From contig NZ_LBJG01000092.1 in assembly GCF_028128765.1 (NCBI RefSeq), positions 1 to 64,000 on the forward strand: 64,000 bases of DNA, in the 5' to 3' direction. The notes under the pieces are model-generated. The model searched no databases, was not told where the DNA came from, and saw nothing but the letters and a program-made list of their open reading frames with translations. Source of the DNA: Bradyrhizobium sp. CCBAU 51627 (GTDB taxonomy: Bacteria > Pseudomonadota > Alphaproteobacteria > Rhizobiales > Xanthobacteraceae). Below are positions 1 through 9,695 of the stretch, in pieces (within the stretch, counting starts at the first letter, position 1; each line of letters starts with the position of its first letter). Made by a program: the position numbers and the translations under genes.

Positions 1-1120
1 GTATCTTCAACTGACGCGCCACCAATCATCAGATCCCGAATCATGGTCGCCCATGGATTCAGAACCTTCAGGAAGATGCAACTGTAATGCTAGAACCGCG
101 GCCACACTATATCTGATAGAGTGCGCGATACCGGCTGTGCCGGTAACCGAAGATCGTAAATTGCTTCGCTCGCTCAATTCGCTACTTTTTTTCCTCGCAG
201 CGCCCGGGAGGTGACTCTTCTAATCTCGACTAACCGGCTCCACAAGCTGGTGCAGATACTGATCGGCGACAGTGAGACCCGCTCGACTTGCTGAGCTCCG
301 AGAAGATATCCCTATTGTGAGGGTCGTAAATTTTTGAAACTCGTAAACATGGGCGAAAAAGTCTCGCCGCATAGGCCGGCAACTCTGCCCGGCTGAAGGC
401 AGTGAGTCCAAGCGTGGTGACTACCCACGCAGAAGCGTGGAGCTATACTCGCCGATTCATCCCGTAGCCAGGTTGACTAGCGGTGCGAGGGCAGCCACCG
501 ACACGCTCTGGCACCCACACTCAGGCGGGCGCCTTGCCGAGCGACGATCAGATAACGATCTCTTGGCCGCGGCTGATGGCGCTAACGCCCCTTCAGCCAG
601 CAGTGCTCCAACACAAACGGGAGCACCCCGCTGATCGCGGCGGGCGTTCGTCATCTTGAACAATGATGGCGTTCGCGATTGTGCTGCACGCGGCGTAAGA
701 TCCTTTCCGGCGCGATGTCCCCAATGCTTGGCGCTGCCGTACGAGGCGACGTGATGGTCCAAGAGCTGCGATCGAGAACCTTCCACCCATCCACCCCTCT
801 TTGCGGCAGCGATTTAGCTGAAGCGGCTCAAGCGTTGCGGGGTTCTACAGCATGAGAGCATCGATCTTAGGGTCGCCCGCCTGCGCGATCCTTTCGAGAG
901 TTTGTGCGAGCCGTGCATGCGGATTGACAACATTCAATCTTCACCCGTCTGCAGAAACGTGGCGATGCCCGCCTAGGTCCGGCCGCCCCGATGGCTGTGC
1001 CCAGGTGCATTTTGATGCCGGAGGAGTCGTTTAGCATTTTTTCGTGTAAACCGTCAGCCCGTCAGATTTAGTTGCCACTGGCCGCGGAGAAATGGATGAT
1101 GCCAAGCGAGCAATTCCGGA
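1..1120. other. no gene recognised
   Basis: Short overlapping reading frames on both strands, none with a convincing ribosome site, family motif or sustained coding character. Probably decayed island DNA. Confidence 0.5.
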
Positions 1121-2305
1121 TCACCCTTCTTTTTGTTGTTTGCTCCGTTGCCTGCGATTTGACGCTCTCGGAAACCCGTCTTGCGGAGTTGCACAAACAG
1201 TCCCATAGCAAGCCTTTTCACCCTTGTAGTTGGCCAGCGCTTCGACCAACGTCGACATGACGTGCTGTTTCAGTTCGTCGGGGATAGGCTCAGGACCGTC
1301 TAGCGAGTTCAACGCCACCTCGACCAATTCGATTGCGCGATCCTTGTTGCCGCTCTCATAATAATACTGAGCGACCGCCCCATAGGACAGGTACTTGAAG
1401 CCACCGTCCCCTTGCGGAGGATTCAGCGCAAGAATGTGTTCGGACAACTCTTTGCCCATCGCGAGGCGCTCGGCAGACGGGAAGTGGGAGTTGTCATTCG
1501 CCGGATCAAAGAGCTGGCTCAGCGCGCCTTCCATCCAGTGCTCATCGTTTTTGTCGATCGCATCGCGAGCGAATCGCTTCAAAACCGGCAAGCCGGTCTG
1601 CAAGCTGCGCAGTCTGTGAAGCAACAGTTTCGCATGGAGCACGCGGAAGTTGAGGTCGTCCGGCATCACCGCGACGGCCTCTTCGACCGCCGAAACCGCC
1701 TTTGCCCAATCCTCCGCCTTCATCGCCGGCCAAAGCTTGGCGAGAATCGGCTCAGTCAACGCCCGCTTGCGCTCCATTTCGCGCATTTCGCGTCGTCCGC
1801 TGTCGATCCGCTCTGTATCGGCGGCTTTAGCTTCATCGCTGGTCCGCCAACTGCCGTTAAGAACTTTCGGCAAGACGTCGTCGAGCTGCGTCGGAGGACC
1901 GATAAAGGCGATGTGGCCGTCACGGTCAACGACGAACGAGGTGGGAATCCCAACAGAAAAGCTGGAGTCCATCCAAAGCTTGCTCATCTCGCCTGTGGAG
2001 TCGAAACCGATCCGATAGTTCAGGTTCGAGAACTTGTCGGTCAACCACGCGTCCAACGTTGTTCGGGCCTCGTTCGCCGTTGGAGCTTGTTCGTAAGCTG
2101 CGACGCCGAGCACCTCAAGTCCGCTGTCTTTGTATTTCTCTTGCAGCTCTACTAGATGAGGCATCACTGCCGTGCATGGTCCGCACCAAGTTGCCCAAAA
2201 TTCAACGATGTACACCTTCCCGGGCTGGAAGCTCGTGAGGGGCTCGCCGCGCAGCCAGTTCTCCACCTTGATCGGAGGAGCTGGGGACTCCATGCGCAGC
2301 ACCAT
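1121..2305 (-). CDS. TlpA/thioredoxin-like redox protein with helical C-terminal half
   Basis: Predicted thiol-disulfide oxidoreductase of about 394 residues. A thioredoxin-fold domain of the TlpA/AhpC-TSA type fills roughly residues 1-165. It carries the active-site motif WCGPC (Cys41, Cys44) and the cis-proline loop VGIPTSFVVD. The remainder (about 190-375) is helical and TPR-like in character, rich in Ala, Leu and Glu, and contains AVAQYYYESGNKDRAIELV. I chose ATG 2305 because a GGAG lies about 6 bases upstream; the frame stays open to 2380 and ATG 2293 is also possible. No signal peptide is visible at this start, so a cytoplasmic site is likely although TlpA proteins are often periplasmic. 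The last 25 residues are basic and unlike the rest, so the 3' end may have been replaced. The neighbours are remnants and give no pathway clue. Confidence 0.8.
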   Translation of the reverse strand: MVLRMESPAPPIKVENWLRGEPLTSFQPGKVYIVEFWATWCGPCTAVMPHLVELQEKYKDSGLEVLGVAAYEQAPTANEARTTLDAWLTDKFSNLNYRIGFDSTGEMSKLWMDSSFSVGIPTSFVVDRDGHIAFIGPPTQLDDVLPKVLNGSWRTSDEAKAADTERIDSGRREMREMERKRALTEPILAKLWPAMKAEDWAKAVSAVEEAVAVMPDDLNFRVLHAKLLLHRLRSLQTGLPVLKRFARDAIDKNDEHWMEGALSQLFDPANDNSHFPSAERLAMGKELSEHILALNPPQGDGGFKYLSYGAVAQYYYESGNKDRAIELVEVALNSLDGPEPIPDELKQHVMSTLVEALANYKGEKACYGTVCATPQDGFPRASNRRQRSKQQKEG

Positions 2306-2573
2306 GTTGCTCTCCAAAACTATTGCCACTCGTTGCGCGACTTTGTGCGCTAGCCTGTCTCTCTCAGAAACGGAGCACACGGGTTCAAGAGAAGGAGAGC
2401 ATCACTCGTTTTGTGCATCTGGTGTGCGCTCAGCCCTCACTCCGTTTTCCTGCATCCCTAGCAACAGGCGTGCCACCTCGGTCAGCACGCATCAAGCGCT
2501 TGATTACGCTTTGAAAACTCCAAGGCGCCCCAAACGCAGCCGGTGTTTTGAACCTGACGGACTTTGTCCCGTG

Positions 2574-2943
2574 TCAGAAGTTGGACACGAAATCCTTGTG
2601 GGTGAGCCCTTGGTCATGCGAGCCGATCCGGCAAGATCTCGTGTCTAGGACTGCCGCCGCCCTAACGCATCGTGTAGCAATGGCACATAGGATCGATTTC
2701 GGGAGGGGGGTGCGCTCCCGCTCCAGAGGGACCGGCACAAGCATTTGAATAGGTCTTCCCACCGCCTTGCGCAAGACGATTGAGACGTCGGCTTCGATGA
2801 TGCCCTGTGAGTGGAGCCTCTTCAGTCGTCGTTGACAGGGCGGTAGCAGAAAGCCCGGCCATTTCACCAAGCACCTCGGAAGTTAGGCGGTTGTTCTTTT
2901 GCACAATCTCGAGGATGTGGGCGACTACTCGATCGTATCGCAT
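2574..2943 (-). pseudogene. Lrp/AsnC-type transcriptional regulator, frameshifted and truncated
   Basis: Two overlapping minus-strand frames together give the N-terminal half of an Lrp/AsnC regulator. The first frame (from ATG 2943) reads MRYDRVVAHILEIVQKNN followed by LGEMAGLSATAL, the first helices of the DNA-binding domain. The second frame then continues with QRRLKRLHSQGIIEADVSI and VGRPIQMLVPVPLERER, the recognition helix and the start of the RAM-type effector domain. The switch of frame inside the helix-turn-helix shows a frameshift near 2830-2850, and most of the effector-binding domain is missing. Not expected to be functional. Confidence 0.7.
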
Positions 2944-3084
2944 GATCAGCTCCCGCCGTTGAATTTCGCCCCGAAATTCCTATGCGATGCAGGAAATCGT
3001 CCAAACCGCAGGAAAGTGCGCCGCAAATAGGTTCAGGACAAGAGTATGCTGAATAAAGATAACGAGCGCAGGGAAATCAAAGCC

Positions 3085-3282
3085 ATGGCAACCACCATGC
3101 TTTCAGACCCGCTGGAAATCCTTGCGGAGGACTTTAAGGAAGCCCTCCTGAGGCACTACTCCATCGGGCAGCGCAAGGCCGCGGTTTCCGTCAGCAAGAC
3201 CACCAGCGACTGCCCGCTACTATCTGTTCTTCTGGAGAACGGCCAGAGGCTTCACCTCACCGTCACGAAGGCCCGGTCATAA
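3085..3282 (+). CDS. small hypothetical protein
   Basis: A 65-residue protein with no family I recognise: MATTMLSDPLEILAEDFKEA followed by a strand-rich end (SVSKTTSDCPLLSVLLENGQ). I chose ATG 3085 because AGGGAAAT lies about 7 bases upstream; the frame also contains ATG 3046. Composition looks coding and there is no membrane segment or signal peptide. It stands alone between two decayed regions. Confidence 0.5.
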   Translation: MATTMLSDPLEILAEDFKEALLRHYSIGQRKAAVSVSKTTSDCPLLSVLLENGQRLHLTVTKARS

Positions 3283-3447
3283 TTGTCTTTCCACGATGGT
3301 AATAATGTCCGGTGCCGTATTCTTCGACACGGCCGGCATCTATGAACCGCCGGCCAGAATGCGAGCGCTACTTGCCTGGCTGATGCCGCGGCCGCGAGCA
3401 GGACCGCGCTCGCGTCGCCGGGCGGTGTCCGGTGATCACCTCGACGC

Positions 3448-3753
3448 TTAGTGCTGGGTTTGATCCAACGCTGTGAGCAAAGCGTGGAGAAACGCGCTGG
3501 CATGGTCGTAGTTTGCATCGCCATTCGCTACGGCGCGAGTGCGTGGGCCCAGTACGCTACCAACCCTCTCCGCACCGAGCGCGTCAGCGCGCTCTGACCA
3601 CTGATCCAGAAGCTCATCGGAAATGTTTTGGCTCGACGTGAATAACTTCAGCAGGCGAGATGCGCCGTCATGCTTGTTGTCATGTCGGGCAACAAACACA
3701 TAGAAGGCGAATAAGCCTCGAAAATCCTCTCGCGATACCGCTCGCTGGGGCAT
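3448..3753 (-). CDS. hypothetical protein
   Basis: About 101 residues, unrecognised. ATG 3753 has GGGAG 7 bases upstream; ATG 3759 in the same frame is too close to it. The protein has a small cysteine-free helical core (LLDQWSERADALGAERVGSV) and ends ASAFLHALLTALDQTQH. No close neighbour suggests a role. Confidence 0.4.
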   Translation of the reverse strand: MPQRAVSREDFRGLFAFYVFVARHDNKHDGASRLLKLFTSSQNISDELLDQWSERADALGAERVGSVLGPRTRAVANGDANYDHASAFLHALLTALDQTQH

Positions 3754-3759
3754 TAACAT

Positions 3760-4499
3760 GCTCCCGTAAAAAATTGGTCAGCGAATCAAATGGAAGAATA
3801 CAACTTTCCAGCTGCCAGAGTATAACGAAAATTAGCACGGCTCGGATAAAGTTCGGAATTTTCGTATTTGCAAGTACGGAACGCGGGAGGGCGGGCCATT
3901 CCTTCAAATTTGAGCTCCGTTGCGGCGAGCAACAATCAGGCTCGAGCGGTCGAGACTGCTGGTCTGCTGCGCAAGCGCTTAGAAGGGCTGACTACCCAGG
4001 TGTTCGGATCAAAAATACTTCTCACTCGGTGCGTGCGCGACGATCTCTCTTTGGTGGCAAACTCGCCCAGAACCTTTCATGACTCACCGTCGACAATCGA
4101 TCAGGTCGAGCTCCGCGGCGTTTCCGACATCCTCCTCTACCTGGCGCCGAAGAAACGACGTTCACTGGCGCGTCTGGCGCGCCGCGGCCTTTGATGGCTT
4201 CTCGCTTCCATCCTTCGCAGCCGGCTAGGGCTATTTCTACGTGCATCGCTTCCTAGTTGCGAAACAAAACTAGCATTTGATCAGTCTGATTCATTCGTCC
4301 TTTCTTGGTATCGAGTTTATTGGGTATCGAGGCATTTCAATCGGGGGGACGCAGCGTCTATTGCGGGCGCGTTGAGCATGGCAGGCACGCGCGTATGGAT
4401 GTGCTTTGCCAATTCGTTAGTACGACGCAACCGGCCCTACACCACCTCCTGCCAGGTGCTTGGTCTTGATCTTCGGCCGGCAAACTGGACCATTTTTGG
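3760..4499. other. no gene recognised
   Basis: Only short uninformative frames. A minus-strand frame at 3680-3907 has one hydrophobic stretch but overlaps the preceding gene and has no ribosome site. Confidence 0.4.
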
Positions 4500-4757
4500 C
4501 TAGAGTTCATGAATTCGATCATTCTTCGGGAGATGGAGCATGTCCTCAAGCTCGGCTTTGCCCCAGAGGTAGAACTCCATCACTCTCTTTTCGAGGAGTT
4601 TCGCCCTAAACGCGTCGTATGACTGCTTGGAGAAATTCGCTGCTGCGGCCAGGATGTAGCCGTCGGGCGGATCTTTCTCATCTATCTCGTCGAGCATTTT
4701 CGCAAGCCGCTTCGGACCGATCTCCTTTTCACGTTTGCACTGGATAGTGTCGGCCAC
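4500..4757 (-). pseudogene. restriction endonuclease-like protein, internal fragment
   Basis: An 85-residue stretch with strong coding character: MADTIQCKREKEIGPKRLAK, PPDGYILAAAANFSKQSYDA and EKRVMEFYLWGKAELEDML. The QCKR motif followed by a helical segment and YLWGKAELEDML resembles the core of Mrr-like restriction endonuclease-fold proteins, in which Q-x-K belongs to the D-(D/E)XK active site. The upstream and downstream parts are absent, so it is a remnant. Family assignment is from memory of the motif and is moderate. Confidence 0.5.
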
Positions 4758-4944
4758 CCGGAAGGTAGGTGATAGCGAGCTGCTGTTCGAGCAGCCCTAT
4801 TGGGATCTCTTGAACAAGGCGGACACGCCCGCTGCTTCAGAAGCCGCTCAGAAGCGTTTGGACCGCTTTCTTGAAGCAACAGGCTGTGAAATTGTTCCTG
4901 CTGGAAAGGCAGACATGGACCGCCTCATCATCGGAAGGATGGGG

Positions 4945-5421
4945 ATTGCGTGAGCGCGCCCATTCTTTGTGAACTCTCCAGAAATCGTGATCACGCGCCC
5001 CTCTCGCCAGGCGCGTTGCAGGCGTCCTATTTCGCCATTCCGGCATCCCCACAGGATGATGAGCCGGATCATATCGCCAAAGAAGCCGCCGCATGCCTGC
5101 CAGATCCCTCGAAGTTCATCGTCGTTCAAGATACGGCTGCGCTTTTTGTCCTTACCCGGAGCGGGATAACCTTCAAGCGGACTGCGCTTGATGTAGCGGT
5201 GGGGAGGTTTCGTGCACCATCGGAGCATCGTCCGCAGAGCGCGGAACGCGTGCAGCTGTTCGCTCGGGACCTCGGCGAGCTTTCCGAGTTCACGCTCAAT
5301 CGTCGCATCGTCAAGGTCAGCAAGCGTGCATCGAAAATCCAAGCGGTTAAGGAGACGAAGCGTCTCAGACTTCGTACGCTCGGATTTGCCTTTGTAGTTT
5401 TCCTCTTCGGATTCCGCTCGA
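4945..5421 (-). pseudogene. tyrosine recombinase (integrase), truncated
   Basis: Minus-strand coding remnant of a site-specific integrase. It has the SAM-like core-binding part (NRLDFRCTLADLDDATIERE) and the first half of the catalytic domain (RSRILNDDELRGIWQACGG, LIILWGCRNGEIGRLQ with the first catalytic Arg, then FTKNGRAHAIPILP). The H-x-x-R and Tyr parts are missing: the frame runs into unrelated sequence near 4945. The 5' end abuts the terminal repeats of an IS21 element at about 5422, so that insertion probably disrupted it. Likely a leftover of an integrative element. Confidence 0.75.
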
Positions 5422-5545
5422 TGTCGCCCAGCATTCCGAGATGATCTCGCCCACCATTCCGAGATGATCTCGCCCACCATTCCGATTTGAAGTCGCCCAC
5501 CCATTCCGAGATGATGTCGCCCACCATTCCGGGATGATGTCGCCC
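5422..5545 (+). repeat. IS21-type multiple terminal repeats
   Basis: Five near-identical tandem copies of a unit like CCATTCCGAGATGATCTCGC, spaced by about 23-28 bases. Such iterated sites near an end are typical of IS21-family elements, where the transposase binds. One copy diverges (TTTGAAGTCGCC). The outermost TGTCGCCC at 5422 is the probable left tip. Confidence 0.75.
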
Positions 5546-5611
5546 GGGTGACGAGGCCTCTTCTGGCTCCCATAGGGTTAACCCTTTCATCTTTGCGAAG
5601 GGGGACCCTGG

Positions 5612-6235
5612 ATGCCGACGGAGAGGCTTGCGATGCGCCGTGTGCGCGATGTGATCAGGATGAAGGCGGCCGGGCTGCCGAGCCGCGAGATTGCGCGACT
5701 GGTAGGAGCGGCGCCCTCGACGGTGCGGCTGGCGATCCGGCGGTTCGAGGCCGCGGGTCTGACCTGGCCGTTGCCCGACGAGCTCACGGACGCGGCCCTG
5801 GAACTCCGCCTGTTCGCCAAGACCGGCAATGGCAACCGACAGGGTCACCGCCGCATCGCCGAGCCCGACTGGGCGTCCGTGCACCGCGAGCTCAAGCGCA
5901 AGCACGTGACGCTGTCGATCCTGTGGGAGGAGTACATCGCGGCCGAGCCCGGCGGATACCGGTACTCGCGCTTCTGTGAGCTTTACCGCGGCTGGGAGGG
6001 TCGCCTGTCGGTGACGATGCGCCAGGCGCACGCAGCCGGCGACAAGCTGTTCGTCGACTATGCCGGCGACGGCGTGCCGGTGGTGGTCGATCGCCTCACC
6101 GGTGAGCGCAGAATGGCGCAGATCTTCGTCGCGGTGCTCGGTGCCTCGAGCTTCACCTACGCGCAGGCGACATGGACGCAGGGACTCGCCGACTGGATCA
6201 GCGCCCATGTTGGCGCCTTCGCGGCGATCGGCGGC
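5612..6235 (+). pseudogene. istA: IS21 transposase IstA, 3'-truncated
   Basis: The first ~208 residues of an IstA transposase. An N-terminal helix-turn-helix (MKAAGLPSREIARLVGAAPS) is followed by the beginning of the DDE catalytic domain: DKLFVDYAGDGVPVVVDRLT includes the first catalytic Asp, and IFVAVLGASSFTYAQATWTQ follows. The remaining catalytic residues are absent because the gene is cut at about 6235. The frame downstream has no transposase similarity. Confidence 0.8.
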
Positions 6236-6548
6236 ATTTGGCGAGAACGTAGGGTACGGCTTCCGCCGCAACCAGTTCGGGTTGAAGTGGATTGCGCTCG
6301 GACTGAACCTGATCGTGGTCCTGACTTGCGCGGGACTCCTTTGGTATCGCGTGCCACTGGACATCGGCGGCGACCTCACGAACCGCACGATGCTTGTATT
6401 TGGCGTCGCAGCAATACACGCAGCTTATTTCGCCTTCGTCGTCACCAAAGAAAGTGTCAAAACCGCCGCCCGGAAGTACGGCCGTGAACTCATCCTGTCG
6501 ACGGAAGCGCTGATCTCTCCGCCCCCAGCGCCACGCAAGAAGGCATAG
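6236..6548 (+). pseudogene. membrane protein, 5'-truncated (3' remnant)
   Basis: About 104 C-terminal residues of a membrane protein joined directly to the IS21 fragment. Two hydrophobic segments are visible (WIALGLNLIVVLTCAGLLWY and LVFGVAAIHAAYFAFVV), followed by a basic cytoplasmic tail ending APRKKA. The stop at 6546-6548 lies one base before the next ATG, so the two genes probably formed an operon. The missing 5' part was presumably lost with the IS insertion or deletion. Confidence 0.55.
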
Positions 6549-6549
6549 C

Positions 6550-7236
6550 ATGGCCAATCAATCCGCCACGGAAGCCAAGCAGCAGTACATCAAGGTCATG
6601 GGCGAAAAGCTCGGCACACAGTATGCCGCGCTTTGGCAGGAGCTAGCCCAACTGAACATCACGTGGTCGGAGTTTATCGAGCTCTACGGAACGAAGAAGA
6701 GCCGCATTGAGCTGATGAACCAATCTGCCGGACATTTCTTCCGCATGGTACAAGACTCGCTATGGGAAGGCTTGGTTTTGCACATCGCCCGGTTGACCGA
6801 TCGCCCCGAAGTCCTCGGGCGTACAAACCTGACGCTCCACAATCTCCCAGTCCTGATCCCCGACGCAACATTGAAGAGCCGGATCGAGGCCCTATGCTTG
6901 GAAGCGATAGACAAGACCAAATTCGCTCGTGACTGGCGCAACCGCCGTATCGCGCATCGCGATCTCAAACTGGCTCTCGGCGCGCTGCCAAAGCCGCTGC
7001 CAGCCGTCGAAGTCAAGCATGTGAACGCGGCGTTGGCGTGCTTCACCGAAATATTGAACAGCATTGCCAGGCCGTATCTAGATTCAGAAACATCGTTCAA
7101 ACATAGCGCACGTATACATGGCGCTATTGAACTGCTGTACGTCCTTGATGCAGGACTCGCGCGACAAGCGGAGCACCAGCGGCGATTGGAAACCGGAGAT
7201 CATAGCCCCGAACTCTTTGCGGTCAGAGACCTCTAA
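6550..7236 (+). CDS. HEPN-like protein (AbiU2-type)
   Basis: A 228-residue, mostly helical protein. Near residues 125-135 it has DWRNRRIAHRDL, which fits the R-x4-6-H signature of HEPN domains, whose members are often RNases in toxin-antitoxin, abortive infection and CRISPR-linked systems. The layout, with this motif in the second half and a long N-terminal helical part (QYAALWQELAQLNITWSEFI), is like the AbiU2 group; that subgroup call is from memory. It starts one base after the stop of the truncated membrane gene and is followed about 100 bases later by a small membrane protein and then a PIN-like protein, a context compatible with phage defence. Function untested. Confidence 0.6.
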   Translation: MANQSATEAKQQYIKVMGEKLGTQYAALWQELAQLNITWSEFIELYGTKKSRIELMNQSAGHFFRMVQDSLWEGLVLHIARLTDRPEVLGRTNLTLHNLPVLIPDATLKSRIEALCLEAIDKTKFARDWRNRRIAHRDLKLALGALPKPLPAVEVKHVNAALACFTEILNSIARPYLDSETSFKHSARIHGAIELLYVLDAGLARQAEHQRRLETGDHSPELFAVRDL

Positions 7237-7337
7237 CTATCTGTTTCGTCGATTCAACAATCCCCGTTATCCACAAAACTATGGATCGCGAATCAGGGTA
7301 ACTTAATGCCCGTCCTGATCACTGACGGGGATTTATC

Positions 7338-7616
7338 ATGGCCCTAGTTATTCAGCAGGTCATTCAACTCTTGAACTCGATCGCTGTAGCAACGTACGGC
7401 ATCGGCTACCTCATCCATGTTCTTACGGAGATCCCGTGGGCAGCCATCTACGAGTGGGCTCATACTGCGCCAGTAGCGCAAGGGGCTCCTCACCTCAGTG
7501 CTGGGAATGAGGTGCTGTACGCACAATTTCAGCAGATCATGGACGCACAATTTCAAATCGCCGAACTCAAGAAGACGATCCTGAGCATGCCGGCGCTGCC
7601 GAACGAAGGATACTAG
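7338..7616 (+). CDS. small membrane-anchored hypothetical protein
   Basis: 92 residues. The N-terminal half is hydrophobic (VIQLLNSIAVATYGIGYLIH, one probable transmembrane or re-entrant helix). It is followed by a short amphipathic C-terminal helix (VLYAQFQQIMDAQFQIAELKK) that could form a coiled coil. The ATG has GGGGA 8 bases upstream. It lies between the HEPN-like and PIN-like genes on the same strand. No family recognised. Confidence 0.5.
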   Translation: MALVIQQVIQLLNSIAVATYGIGYLIHVLTEIPWAAIYEWAHTAPVAQGAPHLSAGNEVLYAQFQQIMDAQFQIAELKKTILSMPALPNEGY

Positions 7617-7677
7617 GCCCGCTCGAAAGCGCCACTTGCGTGCCTGGCGAAAACAACTGCAACCAGAAACAGCACTT

Positions 7678-8604
7678 ATGGACATCGCAGCGCATCGCGC
7701 AAATCCTGGGATATCTCTCGACAGGCACACCAAGAACCGAGTTGTGGAATTGGGCCAGCGGCTGGAAGGCCGAACCGCAATCTTCCTTGATACCAAGTTT
7801 TGGATCGTGCTGCGCGACTGTTCGACCGGTAGAAACGTTGATCCTGCGGCAAAAGAACTGCTGCGACGACTTCGCGAGCTCGTCCGGGCCAACAAGGCCT
7901 TTTGTCCCATTAGCGAGAGTACGTTCTCCGAGTTTCTCAAGAATCGCGATCTTACGTCTCGGCTTGAAATCGCACGCGTCGTCGATGAACTAAGTCTTGG
8001 CGTGTCTCTGCTCGATCACCAAATGCGGCTTGGCACAGAGATTTCGCACTTCGTTCATAGTACCGAGGGAAACGGCGACCTTCATCCCCTTCATCACCTT
8101 GTCTGGACTAAGGTAGCGTATGCTCTCGGCTTCGTTCATCCAGGTCAGACGGGATTTGACGCTGATACCGAACTAGCGATCCAGAAGGCATTCTTTGACA
8201 AGATGTGGGATCTGACGCTCGAAGACGTTATGCAAACGCTGCGAGGCCATACGCCGCCAGATGGCTTGGACTTCAACGTTTCAGGATTAAACGATGGGGT
8301 GATACAAAACGCAGATCAGCTTAAGAGCTTTGCTCAGGCCTACGAAGCTGAGCTTCGCGGCTCCGTCGAACTCGGGGCCGACATGGCAATGGATGTAACG
8401 GGTGGCCTGTTTCGAAAGCGGACGGGCCAGTCGCCACCTGACAAAACGACAGACCAATGGCAGAAGCTCTGGAAACAGTGGGCTAACCTGCTTTTCTTGG
8501 CGCTCCGCAAGCGACCTCACATTAAACAGCAGCTTCGTACATTACACATCAATGCCGCGTTGCGTCAGACATTTCCAGCGCCATTGTGGTTCTGGATGCC
8601 ATAG
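7678..8604 (+). CDS. PIN-like nuclease domain protein
   Basis: About 308 residues from ATG 7678; a TTG at 7636 is an alternative. The N-terminal part has TAIFLDTKFWIVLRD, with an Asp after a hydrophobic strand, and about 70 residues later CPISESTFSEFLKN with an acidic Glu. This is the acidic pattern of PIN-like nuclease folds. A helical part follows (HPLHHLVWTKVAYALGFVHP). The last ~12 residues (TFPAPLWFWMP) look unlike the rest, so the 3' end may be frameshifted or truncated. With the HEPN-like protein upstream it may form a small defence or toxin locus; this is inference. Confidence 0.5.
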   Translation: MDIAAHRANPGISLDRHTKNRVVELGQRLEGRTAIFLDTKFWIVLRDCSTGRNVDPAAKELLRRLRELVRANKAFCPISESTFSEFLKNRDLTSRLEIARVVDELSLGVSLLDHQMRLGTEISHFVHSTEGNGDLHPLHHLVWTKVAYALGFVHPGQTGFDADTELAIQKAFFDKMWDLTLEDVMQTLRGHTPPDGLDFNVSGLNDGVIQNADQLKSFAQAYEAELRGSVELGADMAMDVTGGLFRKRTGQSPPDKTTDQWQKLWKQWANLLFLALRKRPHIKQQLRTLHINAALRQTFPAPLWFWMP

Positions 8605-9220
8605 AAAGCGAGCATAGCCCAGTTAGGACTACCACTACGGAGGTCCTCGTCTCCAAGCAAACTTCCAGTTAGCGACCGCAGCCAACGCTTGGCCGGTCAA
8701 TGTCGCTTAGCGACGTACTCCGCTTTGCTCCGTCCTGCGGGTGAGCGTCGCGCTGGCCGCGGCCCATATAATGCTGTCCGGACGAAGGGCGTCGTTAAAC
8801 ACGCGCAGCGGGTGCTTCTTCGACTTCCCTGCGGGGCGTCGAACAAAGGGCCAGCAACACAGCTTGGACAGAACGACCGAAGACGGCGCAAAAGCCGGCC
8901 TTCAGTCTGGAGTGTCGTCCCATACGCCAGATCCCGCGTGATTTGCGCTCGCAGAACCTGCGCGGTTCGTCACCGAAAAGGGCGAACTGATGCTGGCGCT
9001 GTCAGTTGAGCGAACGACTTTCTCGCGGTGGGCGCAGCTAAACTGCGGGAGAGGGATCAGTTCGGCGGACTTGGTTCGTTACAAATGCAGCGGCGCGCAT
9101 ATCGGACACTAAGGCCATGCGCGCCATCGAGAGTCCAGCATTACGTAGCCAAGTACGCCGCTCGCTTGAAACAGTTCACGAGCGGCGCTTCTCCAACCTC
9201 GGGAGGCGCTCCGCCTGGAT
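8605..9220. other. no gene recognised
   Basis: Short frames on both strands without ribosome sites or motifs. Confidence 0.4.
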
Positions 9221-9517
9221 TTATCGTCGATTTCTGTTTCTCTCACAGAATAAAAGTCCTGCCACTTTTGATTTTGGCGCTGATGCTCCGCCTGAGGCAT
9301 CTGCAACTGTAAAGCTTGGACTGACTCCGTTTGCGCCGAGCTGGAATGTGTTGCCCACACCTGCAACAAGAGCGCCAGCAGCAGGAGCATACTCCTGCCA
9401 GCCTTTCGGGCAGCTGGGCAGATTAAACGCGAGGACTGTGTGCTCCGGTAGATCTTGTGCACCAGCAGGAAGATAGGAAGCGCTCAACAAAGCGAATATG
9501 ACGGCAGCAATTCGCAT
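9221..9517 (-). CDS. secreted hypothetical protein with a CPKGW segment
   Basis: 98 residues. A clear signal peptide (MRIAAVIFALLSASYLPAGA, cleavage after AGA) is followed by LPSCPKGWQEYAPAAGALV. The CPxGW..Y.PA.G pattern recalls collar-like beta domains of phage tail fibres and some secreted proteins. ATG 9517 has AGGGGA 8 bases upstream, a good ribosome site. The end (LLFCERNRNRR) is abrupt, so a 3' truncation is possible. No neighbour suggests a function. Confidence 0.55.
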   Translation of the reverse strand: MRIAAVIFALLSASYLPAGAQDLPEHTVLAFNLPSCPKGWQEYAPAAGALVAGVGNTFQLGANGVSPSFTVADASGGASAPKSKVAGLLFCERNRNRR

Positions 9518-9695
9518 TGATTAAATCCCCTAATTTAAAATGTATACCGGAGTAGCATAATTGGAATAATCGTTTTATGCCTGCCCAAAGAGGAAGCTGT
9601 TGCACAACATTGAGCCAGCGCACTCAAAATTAGAGGATTCGGCTCGAAAAGCCGGAGTTGGCAGCACAGCCCCGGCTTCATAAACATTTAAGATC

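Larger units (their letters stand above)
5422..6235 (+). mobile_element. IS21-family insertion sequence, truncated on the right
   Basis: Left-end repeats followed by the first 208 codons of istA. No istB or right end follows; at about 6235 the sequence switches to a membrane-protein gene. The element is therefore a fragment. It differs in sequence and istA type from the second IS21 remnant at 59.8-61.8 kb. Confidence 0.75.

Noticed and set aside
4735..4953. Plus-strand frame (LFEQPYWDLLNKADTPAASE) as a gene
   Set aside because: Protein-like, but it lies between endonuclease and integrase remnants without a ribosome site, and the start overlaps the endonuclease fragment; could be a remnant of an unknown gene.
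5126..6388. 420-residue minus-strand frame across the IS21 fragment
   Set aside because: Antisense to istA and the terminal repeats, no motif; a shadow frame.
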